Assembly (NCBI RefSeq): GCF_003144195.1
Contig: NW_020290044.1
Span: forward strand, 79,896-143,895
Source of the DNA: Ceraceosorus guamensis
Lineage: Eukaryota > Basidiomycota > Exobasidiomycetes > Ceraceosorales > Ceraceosoraceae
Direction: 5' to 3'
Length of the DNA stretch: 64,000 nt
Position 1 is the first letter of the stretch. Each line of letters starts with the position of its first letter. Position numbers and translations under genes: made by a program. This document shows, one piece after another, positions 1 through 12,085 of the stretch. Under the pieces are notes generated by a model. It did no database searches, was not told where the DNA came from, and worked only from the letters and a program-made list of their open reading frames with translations.

Positions 1-1963
1 AAACCCAACACCGTGAGAACATCATTGATGATACGTGCGCGCTCTTCGCGAGTGCGGTTCTCGGGCAGTGCCAATTGGCAAGCTGCTTCAAGCGCTTCTG
101 CGGTGGGCGAAGAATGCCATGGTGAGAGTTGTGCTCCGGCAAGAGCGACCGCACCTCCAGGTGCTTACCTCTAACTGTCAGATAGCCAGGAAGGGCGTCA
201 TCTTGGTCGACAAAGGCCAACGTGCGCTGATCGCAGGTATTAGGCTCGCCAAGGAGCGCTCCACTAGCAACAGTGTATGCGATACTGCCCCTGAAGAGCC
301 CATCCTTCGCTTTACCAGCTAGAATTTCGACGAGGCTGCTTTTGCCTGCACCGCTCGCACCCATCAAGACCGTGAGGCTTCCAGGCTCGCACTCGCCTCC
401 CATGGGATGCAAAACCGTCACGTCGCCGGTGTTGTTCAGCACTTCAGGATCCTCATCGATCTCCTGGAGCTCGATGGTGGAGCTATCTTTGTGTAGAACC
501 TCGCGACGTCGTAGGCCTGAGCTGGATCGGACTTTGTACTCTATACTAGTCCAACGCAGTCCCAGAGCTCCAGGGGCATCTTGCCGAGGCTGACCCATGG
601 CCCGTCGACGAAGAAATAGACCCCACATCAGTAGAGCTATGACCAGAGCGATCAAGATGGCTATAGCGGAAACGGCGCCAGCGACTTTGCCGGATAGTTT
701 GCCACTGCCCCTCACGCTGAGTCGGGCAGCTTCGGCTTCCTGTGACCACAGGGTCTGCAGTGCGCTTTGCGAAACGCAACCTCCGAACAAGCAGTTGTTG
801 AGTCGCAATCCATTCGCGCCTAGAAATTGCATGATGGTGGCGGATTTGAAGGCGCAGGTGGTCCGTGCCGAAGGATTGGCAGGATCACCATAGTCGCAGG
901 GTAGCGAAAGGTTTCCGTCAAGTCCGTTGATCAGCTGCGGTCACCAGTGGAAGCAGGGAGAGTGAGTTTTCGGGCCAGGGGCCGCGCGTGGAAGAGGTAA
1001 CGCACCTTGTCCAGCTGAAGGCCTGGCTTGCTGCAAAAGGTCGTTCCAGGAATACAGTGGCACGCTGCAGACCATCGTAATCGCGTAATGAGCTCATGTA
1101 GACAAGCAATATAATAGCTCCAAGCACGCTCACTAAGATCTTGGCACGTCCAATTGTCCGTTCCGAACTTCGCATCGGGCTGAGATACCGGAGTCGTCGT
1201 GTTCGAGGCAGAGCAGCTGCTTGCTTGGCAGTAGAATTGCTGTTTGCCGTCCAAAAACACGCTCGACAAGGCGGTTCCAGCCTGGGCGTCCCAAGGCGCC
1301 AGACCAGTAGCAGCAAAGTCGCCGGGCCCGTCATTGCCTACTTTCGTGATGGCGATGGTGAATTGAGCACCAGGAAAGACTGAGCTCAATGTCGGATTGT
1401 CGATGCTGCATTCACCATAGTGAACACTACTTGGCACGACGCGAGGTTGAGCATGGCACGACAGGGTGGACAAAGCAAGACCCTGGCCCAAAGCACTTGA
1501 AGTCGACGTTACAGCAGGGTTGCTGCTATTGTTTGCACCTACTCCCAACTCCTTGGCCAGCGAAGCGCATGATTGAGCTCCGAAACATACGTTGCACTGT
1601 CGAAGGGGCGGTAGGAGAGGCTCAGTGTTGCCCTGGTCTATTCTTAATTGGCGCTACGAGCGCGAGTGCTCACATTGATACCACGAAATCCATCTGCACA
1701 GGTCGAGCAACCAGTCAGACTGGTATTGCTAGCAAGAAATCGCTGACTCGGTGCTTGGAAAGTAGAGTTGCACGCAGCTTGACTGCAATCGTCGCCTCTC
1801 AACCCAGGCTCAAAAGGCGAGGTCAGAGAATCAGCGGTGCGCCGGGGAGTTAAGAATCATCTTACATCTCGACTCCACTCACTGGACAAGGCTGATACAG
1901 TGATAGTGGCGAATTGATCGGTAGCGGTGGCGGTGGCGGGGATGCCGGCGGGGTCACGTTCAT
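1..1963 (-). CDS. ABCG-family ABC transporter, ADP1-like, with Cys-rich EGF-like ectodomain (3' end beyond window)
   Basis: Exons, 5' to 3' on the minus strand: 1963-1883, 1808-1674, 1632-1134, 1064-1006, 934-169, 97-1; the gene continues past the window edge. About 545 residues are visible. The first ~320 are Cys-rich and EGF-like (PCPPGLRGDDC, CSTCADGFRG, CHCIPGTTFC). A transmembrane segment follows near residues 340-365 (AISAILIALVIALLMWG-like) with a basic stop (FLRRRA). The ABCG nucleotide-binding domain starts after it with Walker A GASGAGKSS near residue 450 and continues to TVREALEAACQLALP. An ectodomain before a half-size ABCG cassette is the layout of yeast Adp1, whose substrate is not established. 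Introns were chosen because they rejoin EGF cysteines and the Walker region in frame; the 41-nt intron 1633-1673 is the shortest. The start is the first in-frame ATG after a stop codon. It gives no evident signal peptide, so an upstream exon is possible. The signature motif, Walker B and permease half lie outside the window. Confidence 0.85.
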
Positions 1964-4900
1964 TGCTGCGGTAGAATGAATGGATGCTTGGGATGATGGA
2001 CGTTGCACATGGATTGGAGGGCTGCACTGAGTGTCGCCACACGCGGAGGTGCCATCTTATATATTCCCATGTCAAATCCTGCCACTGCCTGTCGAACATC
2101 TTCACATCTCCCCGTGGCGGCGTGGCTGGCCCCAATTTCCGAGGAGCACGTCTGCGCGACGGGCCAGACCGCGGTAGGCTTCCCTCTGCCCAGCTTGACA
2201 TGGACGAGGGGCTGCGCCGTGACCCTCAGGACATGGGGGCCATTCTACTTCGGTCCAGCGCCTGGCTTCGAGGGCCTTGATTATTTTCAAGTACGGCTAG
2301 AGGAGGTACTTATTGCTTGTACATGCTCTCAGCAGCGAGGGCCTTTGAATCGATCCGTTGTATAGCTGTGTCAAGTTTGCGCCCAATGAGCTGGACTCGA
2401 AATGAAGTGCGAACTGGATTGATGAGCTCTTGCATGTGCAGACAAGAAGATGTTCAGACACATTCGATATGAGGCGGGAAAGGCTAGCTTTGGTAGAAAA
2501 CAGGAATAGCAATCTGTATCCGGCACGATTCCTGATCGTCGACCACTGCCAACGCTGTCCAGCCATCCAGCTGATCGTCACTCCTCCGTTCTGTGACGGA
2601 GGAATCAAACCGCGAACAGGTCGCGCGATGCCAAATACTTGCCTCGAGCATGCATCCGCACTGGCATCGCTGGGAGAATGCAGCCTAGGAGAGCGTCATG
2701 AGTCTAGCAGGGATGATGTATGTGCCCTCGAAATGGCAGCTGAATCTTGAATGTTGGTGACTCAGAAGAAGGCGGTCGAGCAAGCAAGCCACACCTTAAT
2801 CGAGCACCAATCCGAGCAGTTCGATCGGCGCGTGTCCTGAAGGCAGGATGCACGATGCGGAACTCTCCTCTTCAAATGATGCACGCATACAAATACCCAG
2901 TCGAGTCGAGAGTCGAGAGTGAGCGCCTGCGGCCTCGGGCTCTGCCCTAATAATCATTCTAATAAACAATTCACGTTTATCGTGAAGATATGTATGCAAA
3001 GAGCCGTGAGAAGACGACGAATCAAGAATCATCCAGCTAGGGCGCCACGCTGCGAGAGCACATATATATACATATTTTCGATTGTATTCAGATCAACGTG
3101 ATTTTCGCACCTGCTGCAGATGCGATGTCAGATTCAATTTTGATTCTCACACCGTGTCACACGGCTTCTCTACCCACGCATGAGGCTTGCAGCACAGATG
3201 AACCGCCCCCTCCTCCGCATGCACGCGCGAAAAGATCCAACCCTGCGGCATTTACCCGCGAGGCATTTCTCTGATGCATGCGCTGCGACTTGTGCAACGA
3301 CCCTGACTGAGCGAGCGGGTGCACTCATGACTGGGGGCCGTTGGATTCCTGAAGACGAGGAGAAGGGCCGTCGTGGGCGTAAAAGCTGGTCGTGATCGCT
3401 GGTTTGGATCAGACTTTCATATACCTGTCACTTGTGATCCTTCACCATCCAAACTGGTCTCGCGAGTGTGACTTCGTGACTGGATGCTCGCCAAGCACGC
3501 AAGCATCTCGACTCTGGGCGATACGTCCATATTCGCCCTCCTTCGGCATAGGCATAGAAGGGGGCTCAAGCAAGCCTTCGTCAAGGCGATTGAAGCAGAG
3601 GGAGGGTAGGGAGGGACCTTTCACCCGAGCGTGTGAGCTGCTCGCGGTCCAAACCGAGACGCGTTAGCACTAGTCAAGGCTCTTTGATCCGCACTCATGC
3701 CCATGAGTGCGCTATATATGACAGAGCTGTGATTTTAGCACACGCAGCACTTTTAATCATGAATTGGTACCGCGTTCCGAAGCTTGCAAGAGGCTTGTCG
3801 TTGCAATCACGAATGTGGCCTCGATGATGGTCGCAGCCTGCTAGACGCGCGCGTTGCAGCGCTCAGCTGCCCCTCGATCATTGCTGCAGCCCAGGCTTTG
3901 CAACATTAATTCCTGTCAGGCGCCTGCGCATGCCCTCCTGACGTTCATCGACCTCGGGCCAGATTCTCATCAGCACCACCACCCTTCACATCTCATCAGA
4001 GAAGCTTGCCTTTTGAGGGTTCCGAACCAAGGCTTTCGCGTAAGCTTAGACTACGCTTTTGTTCTTGATGCATGGCACAATCGTGAATAACGGCTCACGC
4101 GGCCTGCACGCACGCGACCTTATTGTCCATATGCTGGAAGGCCCTATACCCGCACCCACGTGTTTGTGTACGCGTGCGTGCTGCAGGGCACACGGATGTC
4201 TAAGATCATAAGCCCGCGAGTGCAAGCTGCAGCAACCTGCAGCAACTTGCCTCTCTCGATCGTGTTTATTGACACCTCCGACGTCGCAGCAGCAGCGATC
4301 ATGCTTTCATCAGCTATAGCAGCTCCCACATTCCGTTTGATTCCACAACATGAATCTGGACGCGTGCGGTCTCGAGCAAGGATTCACTGAGCAAGGATTC
4401 ACTTGGGAGCCGAATCACCCGGTCACACACAGGTTATGGCTCAGGCGACAGCTAGATCGAAGCGGCCTGGCTCGTCTACAGCACCTAGCTGCGTGCTTCT
4501 CGATCAGGACTGAAACTCGCACTTCCAAAGCATGGTCTGGAGTCGCCATGTCAGCCTCGTGACGTGTCATCGTGATGGGAGGCTTTGTTGAGGTGTTGCA
4601 CACAGCAGACGCTTCTGCCTCGACGTTTGCGATTTAAGGTTCAAGGGTCATCACTCGCATCAGGAACTGATGCTGAACTCATGAACAAGTGTCGCATGTC
4701 CATCTCGCGAGGTCGTCGGTCTGCGCTACTCAATCACTGAAGTGCTCTCAGGACTTGCGATTCGTACATGTAAAATCCAGTGGATCCAATCACGATAGCC
4801 GAGCACTATACTTTCACTGAAACCTTACCTTGTGACTCCGGACATGGATGCAGGAGCAATCAGGAATAAAACAAAATCCACCTGCTTTCCGCTTGCCGCA

Positions 4901-6099
4901 AATACCATCAAAGAGCAAATAAATCTCTGCTTCCCCTTCATGATCCAAAATTCCAAGCATGTATCCCCACGGGTCAGCGGACTCGTCCACGATTTGAGGA
5001 TGGGTCTCTCTACGCGGTGTTGGGATTGGGAGATTCTGATTGTCATTCACGAAAAGTTACGAAAGAGAGGCGTTGGGTACGGCTGCTGATGATGATGATT
5101 TGATAGATGCGCAGGGCAGGTCTTTTGAAGCCTCGACCCGCACCGCATCTGACCAAAATGATGAGGTAGTGCGCTGCGGCCAGCGCAAGGTAGAGCGCTG
5201 TAGTGCCCTAGGGCGCGACGGTTGCGTGAGCGGGCATGTTGCGGCAGGTAAGCAGCATCAGCCGCGCGCGCCCAGGAGCAGCGGCCGCGCCGCAACATAT
5301 TTACATATATGTATGTATGTAGGCATTCGCGGCCTCATCGCGCGCGTGCGCGATTTGATACCGTGCGCGTGTGCTGCGCCTGCCTGAGACATGAGGCAGC
5401 TGATCCCAAGATCGAGAGAGACATCGTAAATCGCGCGGGTGCCGTGAGCGCGTCGAGATGTGTGCTGCGAAACGGCGCTGGCGCCTCGCCCTGAGCGATC
5501 CACGATCGAATTCCACCTTCATATCCATACGCTGTGGCTCTCACCTCTTTCTGATACAGACCGGGCGCTCTTCGATCAATCACTTCCATCTGCCATCGTC
5601 GTTGCCACGAGGGCGCTCAGAGCAAAGTCCCGCACATCTCTCCAGCTCTGCTACTCCAGCTGGCCTCTCGTAGACTCAGACCCTAACGTGATTCGCCAGC
5701 ATCCAACGTTCAACACGAGACGTGGACGTGTCGCACGGTGATCATCACACCGAAGCAACCCAGCGCTCTTGCGAGGCGGCCTGAGCACCGCACTCTTCCA
5801 CTTCCAATAGTCTGAGGCGATCGCTCCCCTACCGCCACTCTCGAATTCTTCTTCTTGCTCCTTGCACGTATCGAGCATCAGAGTTGCTCCGCGTCTCAAT
5901 TTCAGCTCGTACGGTCCCCTCATGCTCTACTAGGACAGCCTTTCTGTTAGAGCCTTTTCGTAGGCTGTCTACTACGTCAAGAGTTGTTCACAGAGCATTT
6001 GCGAGCGAACCCGTCAGTGCAAGCACTTGAGCGCGCATACAACCAGCTCGCTTTGTCTTGGGGTCTGTCGGTGCGTGGTCGACGTCGCGGTGAGTCACC
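1964..6099. other. 4.1-kb gene-free region
   Basis: It lies between two divergently oriented genes. Only short, unrelated ORFs occur on either strand, with no recognisable domain and no convincing intron-joined coding series. It contains scattered GAATC/GATTC words, a TATATACATAT tract near 3062 and ACATATATGTATGTATGTAG near 5300. Part must be promoter and leader for the ARID gene. I cannot exclude an unrecognised ncRNA. Confidence 0.5.
2056..2065 (-). promoter_or_regulatory. TATA-like element upstream of the ABCG transporter
   Basis: The minus strand reads AATATATAAG here, about 95-100 nt upstream of the proposed ATG at 1963. That spacing would fit a TATA box with a short leader. It was seen by eye only; AT-rich words like this also occur elsewhere in the gene-free stretches. 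Confidence 0.35.
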
Positions 6100-9000
6100 A
6101 TGGCTTTCAACTCCAACAATGCGAACGCTGCGGCGCTACTCGCATTCCAGCAGCAACTGCAGCAGCAGCAACAACAACAGCAGCAGCAGCGACCACAGGC
6201 ATCCATGTCGTTCGCTCAGTCACCGTTCGCTCAGCCGCAACAGCAGCAGCAGCAGCAGTCGCCTCAACACCAGCCCGCTCAGCAACAGTTCGGCATGGCT
6301 CAAAACAACATGGCCGCTGCAGTAGCTGCTGCCTTGCAATCCGGTCAGATCCCTCCACAGCTCCAGGGGCTCACTCAGCAGCAAATCAGGCAGCTGCTCA
6401 CGCAGGGATTCTCGGCTGCTTCGCAAGGCCAGCAGCACCCCCCTCCTCAGCAACAGCAGAGCCAGCAAGGCATCCACGCAAATCTGCAGCAAAGCCAGCA
6501 ACAGCAACAGCAGCAGCCGCAACAGCACCACCAAATGGCTCATTCTCAGATGAACAATGGTCAGCCTAACAACTCCGGTATGCCCGCTTGGTTCGCGCAG
6601 ATGCAAGCCCACCAGAACCACGCGCAAGGCAACGGATCTGGTGTTGGACTTCCTGCGGGAATGCAGCCTCATCCCTCGCAGCAGCAGTTTCAACAGCCGA
6701 ATCAGGCCCATGGTTCGCCCATGCAGTCTTCTCCAGCGATGCAGCACGTGGCTCCTTCACGGCCGCCCTTCCCGGCTCAGCAACCACATCAACCACCAGG
6801 TGGTCTCGTGTCCGGCGCACAGGCGGCGGCAAGCGCCGCTCAAGCGGCAGCAATGAATCGTCAGCAGGCAGCTTCGAACGCGAATGCAACAAATGCTTCC
6901 GTCGCCGGTGCCAACGCTCCTGGGATGAGCGCCGTGCGCCCCCAGGTGAACCTCGCTGGTATGCCCCCAGCTCTGCAACATGCCATCGCACGTGCCAAAA
7001 ACGGTCAATTAGATCCCACGACTTTGCAAAAGCTGAGAAGTGCGATCAGTTCATGGCAGCAAGGCCAGCAGCAGCGGTCAACGCAACAGGGACTAGGCCA
7101 ACAATCTTCACCGTTTGTATCGCACGGCCAGGTGCCTCCTCAACCAAGACCGCCTCCGGCTACGCAACCTCAACAAGCGCAACCTCAGATGCCCATGCAA
7201 GGCTCACAGCACCATACGCCCCACATGAATCACGCGCAACCTCAACCGCAAATGGGCACTCCCACCATGTCACATTCGTCGCCCCCGCAGCAGAGTGGCT
7301 TGCAGCATCTCCAGGGGCCGATTGGAAACCAGACACATGCTTTGAGGCCGCCAGGCGGTGCCATTGGTCAGAATGCACCCAACCATCCACCCCAGGCTCC
7401 AACGGATGCTGAGAGCAACGATCTGATGCGGCTGCTGTCTGTTGCGCAAAACCGTATTCGGGACTTGGAACCGAAGCTGGCCGCCGCAGACACTCCCCAA
7501 GCTCGAGAGCACTTTGAGAAGCAGATGAACGACTCCAAGGCTCTCCTGCAGAAGGTCTTGTCGCTTCGTCAAGAACAGATACACCGTCAGCAGCAACAAC
7601 AGCAACAGCTGGGACAGTCCACCATCGCAGGACCCAGACATCCACCGCAACCCGGAGCCCAGGGTCAACAAAATCAGCCGGGCGTAGGCGGAGATTCTTC
7701 GATCCGGCCTCAGCCAGTGGCCCACAACCAAGCACCGGGGAATCAGCAAACCTCTTCCGCGCCAGGCGGAATGGTCATGAAGCCTGAGAACTTCATGCGC
7801 GCGCTTCTCGAGATTCACGCGAAGCAGGGTTCTCCTCAGAATGCCCAGGTGAAGATTGGCAATCGTGCACTCGACATGTACCGGTTTTACATGCTCGTGC
7901 AAGCGCACGGTGGAAGCAAGAGCGTCTCTTCCAAAAATGCGTGGAGCGAAATTGCCACGGCGTTGGATCTTCCTCTTCAAGTCCATGAACACGTCGCAGT
8001 CTGGTATCGTAATTCGTTGCTGCCCATCGAAAACATGTGGCTCAACGCGACGGTGAGCTCGATTCAGCAAAGGCTGCTGCAACAGCTTCAGGCACAGAGC
8101 GGGCCTCACGCGCAGCCTGCAGCTCTGCAAATGCAAGCCAACGCTCAAGCTGTCGCTCATGCACAGTCGCAAGCGCAGCAGACCGCTCAACAAGCTCTCA
8201 GACATATGGCGGCACAGAATGCTTCGATGATCCAGGGAGGGCCCAGTCTTGCGCAAGCCCCGCAAGTCCCACAGCAACCGCCTCAAGCACCACCACCGCA
8301 ACAGGCTGGCCCTCCACAACGTCCTCCCAGCGCAGCCGCATCCGAGATCCCTCAGCAGCTCACTCCGGCGCAGCTCGCACAGATTGGTCTGACTCAAGAT
8401 CAGTTCACCGCGATGATGCGTTCAGGACAGGGACAGCAGCTCCGCGAGCGCTTTTTGCAGATGCAACAGCAACGGCAACAGCAACAGCAGAACGCGTCAG
8501 GTGCTCTTGCTGCTTCCGCTGCTGCCATGAAGCCTCCAGGTGCGCCTGTGCCGCAGGCCCAGAACGCCTCGCAGATGCCACCTCACATGCAGGCCAGGCC
8601 TCCAGGATTTGGGGAGGCGTCTCAGCAGCATGGCCAGTATCCACCGCAGGGACAACCTCCGCTGCATACGGCTAAGCAAGATGGTAACTCTGGCATGGTC
8701 TGGATCGCAAACGCGCCTGGCAGCGGACCGCAGCCAGGCCAGGGCGGTCCTCATGAGGTTCGGGAGCTGCGAGTTTCAGAAGCAGACTTGAGCAAAGCGA
8801 AGGAGGTCATGACGAGGATGGATCAAGAACTCAGCAGATCGAGACGTGAGTACACTGGCTCGTGGATGTCGTCTCGAGTGCTTGCAGCTGACGCCGCAAG
8901 GCTCGTCCACATCAGCTCGCTTGGAGGTGAAGGAGCTTGCTGAAGCGGAGAAGGAATCCATCTTCAGTCACGTCGTATCCCTTGGCGACATTTGCGATCA

Positions 9001-10669
9001 AGTCAACGCCTTGCTGCCTGCGTTTTTTGCCATCAATCGCAACATCGATGCCGCTCGACGACTAAAGATCATGTCTTTCATGTTCAAAGACCAGCTTGAC
9101 CTCGTGCCACGACGCCAATGCTTGCTCTCACTCGGTGATCTCGAGAAGTTGAAGACTCAAATTCACCGTTGCATCAGCTTCGTCAAGACGAGTGCTCCAG
9201 CTCTGGCGGAGCATTTGCTCTCCAGCATGCAAGCTGAGCGAGAACAATCGCGTGCTAGCGCGCATTGGCAAGCGTTGCAAGCGCAGCAACAGCTTCAGCA
9301 GCAGCCGAACCAGCCTTCCACGATGCCCCAGACCCTTGGTCAACAGGCGATGGGTCAACCTCAGCACGCGCAGCCTTCGCCGTTGGCCCCTGCGCCACCA
9401 GCTCCTGTTCAGAACATTGCCCCGGCTGCACCAGATGCACCCGACTCGGACGAAGCTTTGGCTTCCATGCACGGCATCAAAAGAGGCTTGCGTGTCGAAG
9501 ATCTCAAGCCACCGCCGGTCAAGCGAGGAAAAGGAGCTGCCGCCGCTGCGCAGCAATCTGCACCAGCTGCGGCTCAGGCGAAGTCACCCGCTGCTGGCCG
9601 ACTTGGCCAACTCAACAATGCTGAGAGTCCCGGTCCATCCAAGGTGGATTCACCGAAAGCTGCCGCGGCTTCTCCACCAGCCACCAAGGGTGGAAAGAAG
9701 GCGGCAGCCACGAAAGGCAAGGCTGCTCGTAAGACTAAGGCTGAGAAGGAAAAGAACGACGAGGCTACTGCCACCGCTGCTCGCTCGAAGCCCAAAACTA
9801 GCGCTGACATCATGGCCGAAGTCAAGCGTGAGATGGCAGAAGCTGAGGCAAAGCGCAAGGGTGAAGCGGGTGGCGTGGATGCAGGTGGCAATGTTGCACC
9901 GTCTCAGAAGCCAGACGATGACACAAACCAGACACCTCTCTCCAAGCCTTTGACGCAGCGCGAGCGAGATGACATGCTCGCTCAGCAAGATCCAGCAGCC
10001 TTCGTCGATGCCGCCTGGCAGGATCTTGTAGCACCCAACGGCAGCGGGGCTGGCACATCCGTACCTCTCGCAGATGCTCAGAGTCTAGAGGGTCTGCTAG
10101 CCATGCTTGGTCAGGAGCCTGGGCCTGGCGGTGCGTTCGTTGACGCTGCCCTGCCCGCGACAGATGCAAATGCGAACGCTGCATCAGCAGCTTCAGAGGC
10201 ACCGCCCCAGCCAGAGGCCAACATCGAAGTCGACATGTTCGACTGGATCGACGAATCTTATTTGGACGAGCCGCAGGCTGAGTTGTCTGCGTTTCTCGGT
10301 GGAGGCGCGCCGCACGTGACTCGAGAAGAGCCTCCAGCGCAAACGCCAGACCTTGTGCCCAGCTCCAAATTGGCCTCTGGCTCTTCATCAAATTCCAGCT
10401 CGATGATCATGGCAAAGGGTTCTAGTAATCTGAGCAACACGATCAATGCTTTGGATGGCGTGGTGCGCATTTCGAGCAGCCCTAGTGGCATGGATAGCAG
10501 CGACGACAGCGAGCCAAGTCCCGAAGATCTCATCAACTCGATCACTGGCGCTGCTGGTGGCTCAAACGATGAGGCTGGTCGGCGAGCATCACAAAAGCGC
10601 AAGAGCGAAGAAGATTGGTGGGACACAGAGCATCAGCCTCAGTTGCAGCCGTGGGCAATCGTGTCCTGA
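6100..10669 (+). CDS. Gln-rich ARID/BRIGHT-domain protein, SWI/SNF subunit Swi1-like
   Basis: Exons 6100-8845 and 8901-10669 (intron GTGAGT...CGCAAG, 55 nt) encode 1504 residues. The ATG lies in a good context (caccATGG) and follows a stop-rich leader. The N-terminal ~550 residues are extremely rich in Gln, Pro, Ala and Met, with several CAG/CAA-encoded poly-Gln runs. An ARID DNA-binding domain follows at about 558-650 (KPENFMRALLEIH ... ALDMYRFYMLVQAHGG ... AWSEIATALDLP). A second conserved-looking helical block sits at about 920-1015 (ELAEAEKESIFSHVVSLGDI ... RRLKIMSFMFKDQLD ... LEKLKTQIHRCI). Lys-rich NLS-like stretches and a Ser/Asp-rich tail complete it. In fungi, one ARID plus Gln-rich arms is the pattern of the SWI/SNF remodelling subunit Swi1 (Sol1 in fission yeast), a nuclear transcription regulator. 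The ARID call is firm; membership of the SWI/SNF complex is inferred. Confidence 0.85.
6150..6191 (+). repeat. CAG/CAA trinucleotide tract encoding poly-Gln
   Basis: Interspersed CAG and CAA codons give a run of about 12 Gln near residue 20 of the ARID protein. Further short tracts occur at about 6240-6260, 6500-6520, 7590-7610 and 8464-8490. The CAG/CAA mix limits slippage, yet such tracts are often length-polymorphic. Confidence 0.8.
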
Positions 10670-12085
10670 GCTCCCTACTCTGCACCACTGCGGGCCAAGA
10701 GGTCCTTGAGCGATTGGAATGCGACTCTCGAATCACTTCTCCCATCCCCTGCCTCTTCAGAGCAAAGTCTTCACGGTCATTTTGCCCCTCATCTCCCGTC
10801 ACCCTTTCACTGCAGCAACGCAGATTGTTTGCAGTCGACTCATCGGTCTTGTACGCCGCCATGCAGAGCTTTCGGTCTGTTTGCGACCATCGAATACCCG
10901 TGTCCCTTTCTGTCTCACGCTCACCCACCGCTTCTCCCGCCCGACTCTGATCAGTCTCCCTCCCCATCGGCCCATCGTATTCTTTCAGCCCGTCTCAACT
11001 CCACTTGTAACAATAGAATTATGTCCCTCTCCCCCCTGTATCCGGTTTCACGCCTCTCTTCATCTTCGAGGTCGCGGGTACAAAAATGAATGCGTGTCTG
11101 CTGCAAGCTCGCTCGTGTGTGCTCTACTGCGAACGCCTGCCGCGATGGTGATACACACTAGACATACAGAGGCGCCTGCTGATCGGCTCGACTTCGTAGT
11201 CTCGTAAAGCGAAGAGGGTTCGGCGGACGAGCGTCGAGATGAGGTGCCTGCGGGAGGAGCACGCAATGCTGCGACTTGTGTGCAGGTACCGCCTGGTGTC
11301 GCATCGGGTCCAAAGGAAAGGGGGTCTTTGCGCCCGTAGGCGGGGTGCGTTCGCGCCCCTGCATGGTCATTTGCACAAAAAGACGCGCGCACAGCAGCGA
11401 ATGCGAAGAGCGACTCACCTCTCGACTCTCATCATCTCATACTATCGCTATGGTCAAGGCTGCGGGTACGTGCGCGTCTTCGATGCCGGGGTCCAGGACT
11501 TGAGTTGAGAACGCTGGTGATTTCGCCCGAGGAGAGAATTGGAGTGGATACAGAGAAGCATCAAGAAGGAAAAGCCTGCGCACGAGCATGCTGATTGAGC
11601 TCAAGTACCGGGTGTCAATATGCGCACGCTTGGCTGAGCCAGCGACGAACGAAGCAATAGCTATTTGGCTCTACCTCATTTGAGATCTCGAGCCCATGAC
11701 CCCGTGCATCCGGACCCTCTTTCGGCTGTGCTCATTCTCAGAGAGAAGATACCTGCGCGCTCCAGCTGCTGTGCTATGGTGCAATGCGCCCTTGGCAAGG
11801 AGCGGAAGATGCGCAAAGCTGACTCGGACTCATCATGAAGGAGTACGGTTCTCGCAAACGCCGCTCCATCGCAGACGCTCGCGGCCATTGAAGCACCAGG
11901 TCGACAGCGTACATGTTCAGTGAAGACTCCTTTTTGGAAAGCGTTTCGACTGGGGGCTGTACGGAAGGGTAGGGTTGAGAATTGGCACGACTTTGTCCCC
12001 TTATGTCTCGCCCTTCCTGACTTGGGCTTCGCCATCCTTGCAGCTGAAGAACACCACATCCATCCCGTCCCCTCAAATATCCAAT
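10670..12085. other. 1.4-kb intergenic region
   Basis: It holds the 3' flank of the ARID gene and the promoter of the seven-TM gene. The stretch 10,740-11,060 is CT-rich on the plus strand. No ORF here shows a recognisable domain, and no splice series was found. Confidence 0.5.

Noticed and set aside
6027-6569. Ala/Thr-rich plus-strand frame overlapping the start of the ARID gene
   Set aside because: It is the shifted reading of CAG/CAA repeats; the ARID frame has the good start context and conserved domains.
11450-11465. ATG-GTC-AAG-GCT-GCG-G followed by a GTACGT donor, resembling the first exon (MVKAA) of malate dehydrogenase genes
   Set aside because: No downstream sequence up to 12085 encodes the glycine-rich NAD-binding motif or any other dehydrogenase segment, so a 16-nt match is not evidence of a gene.
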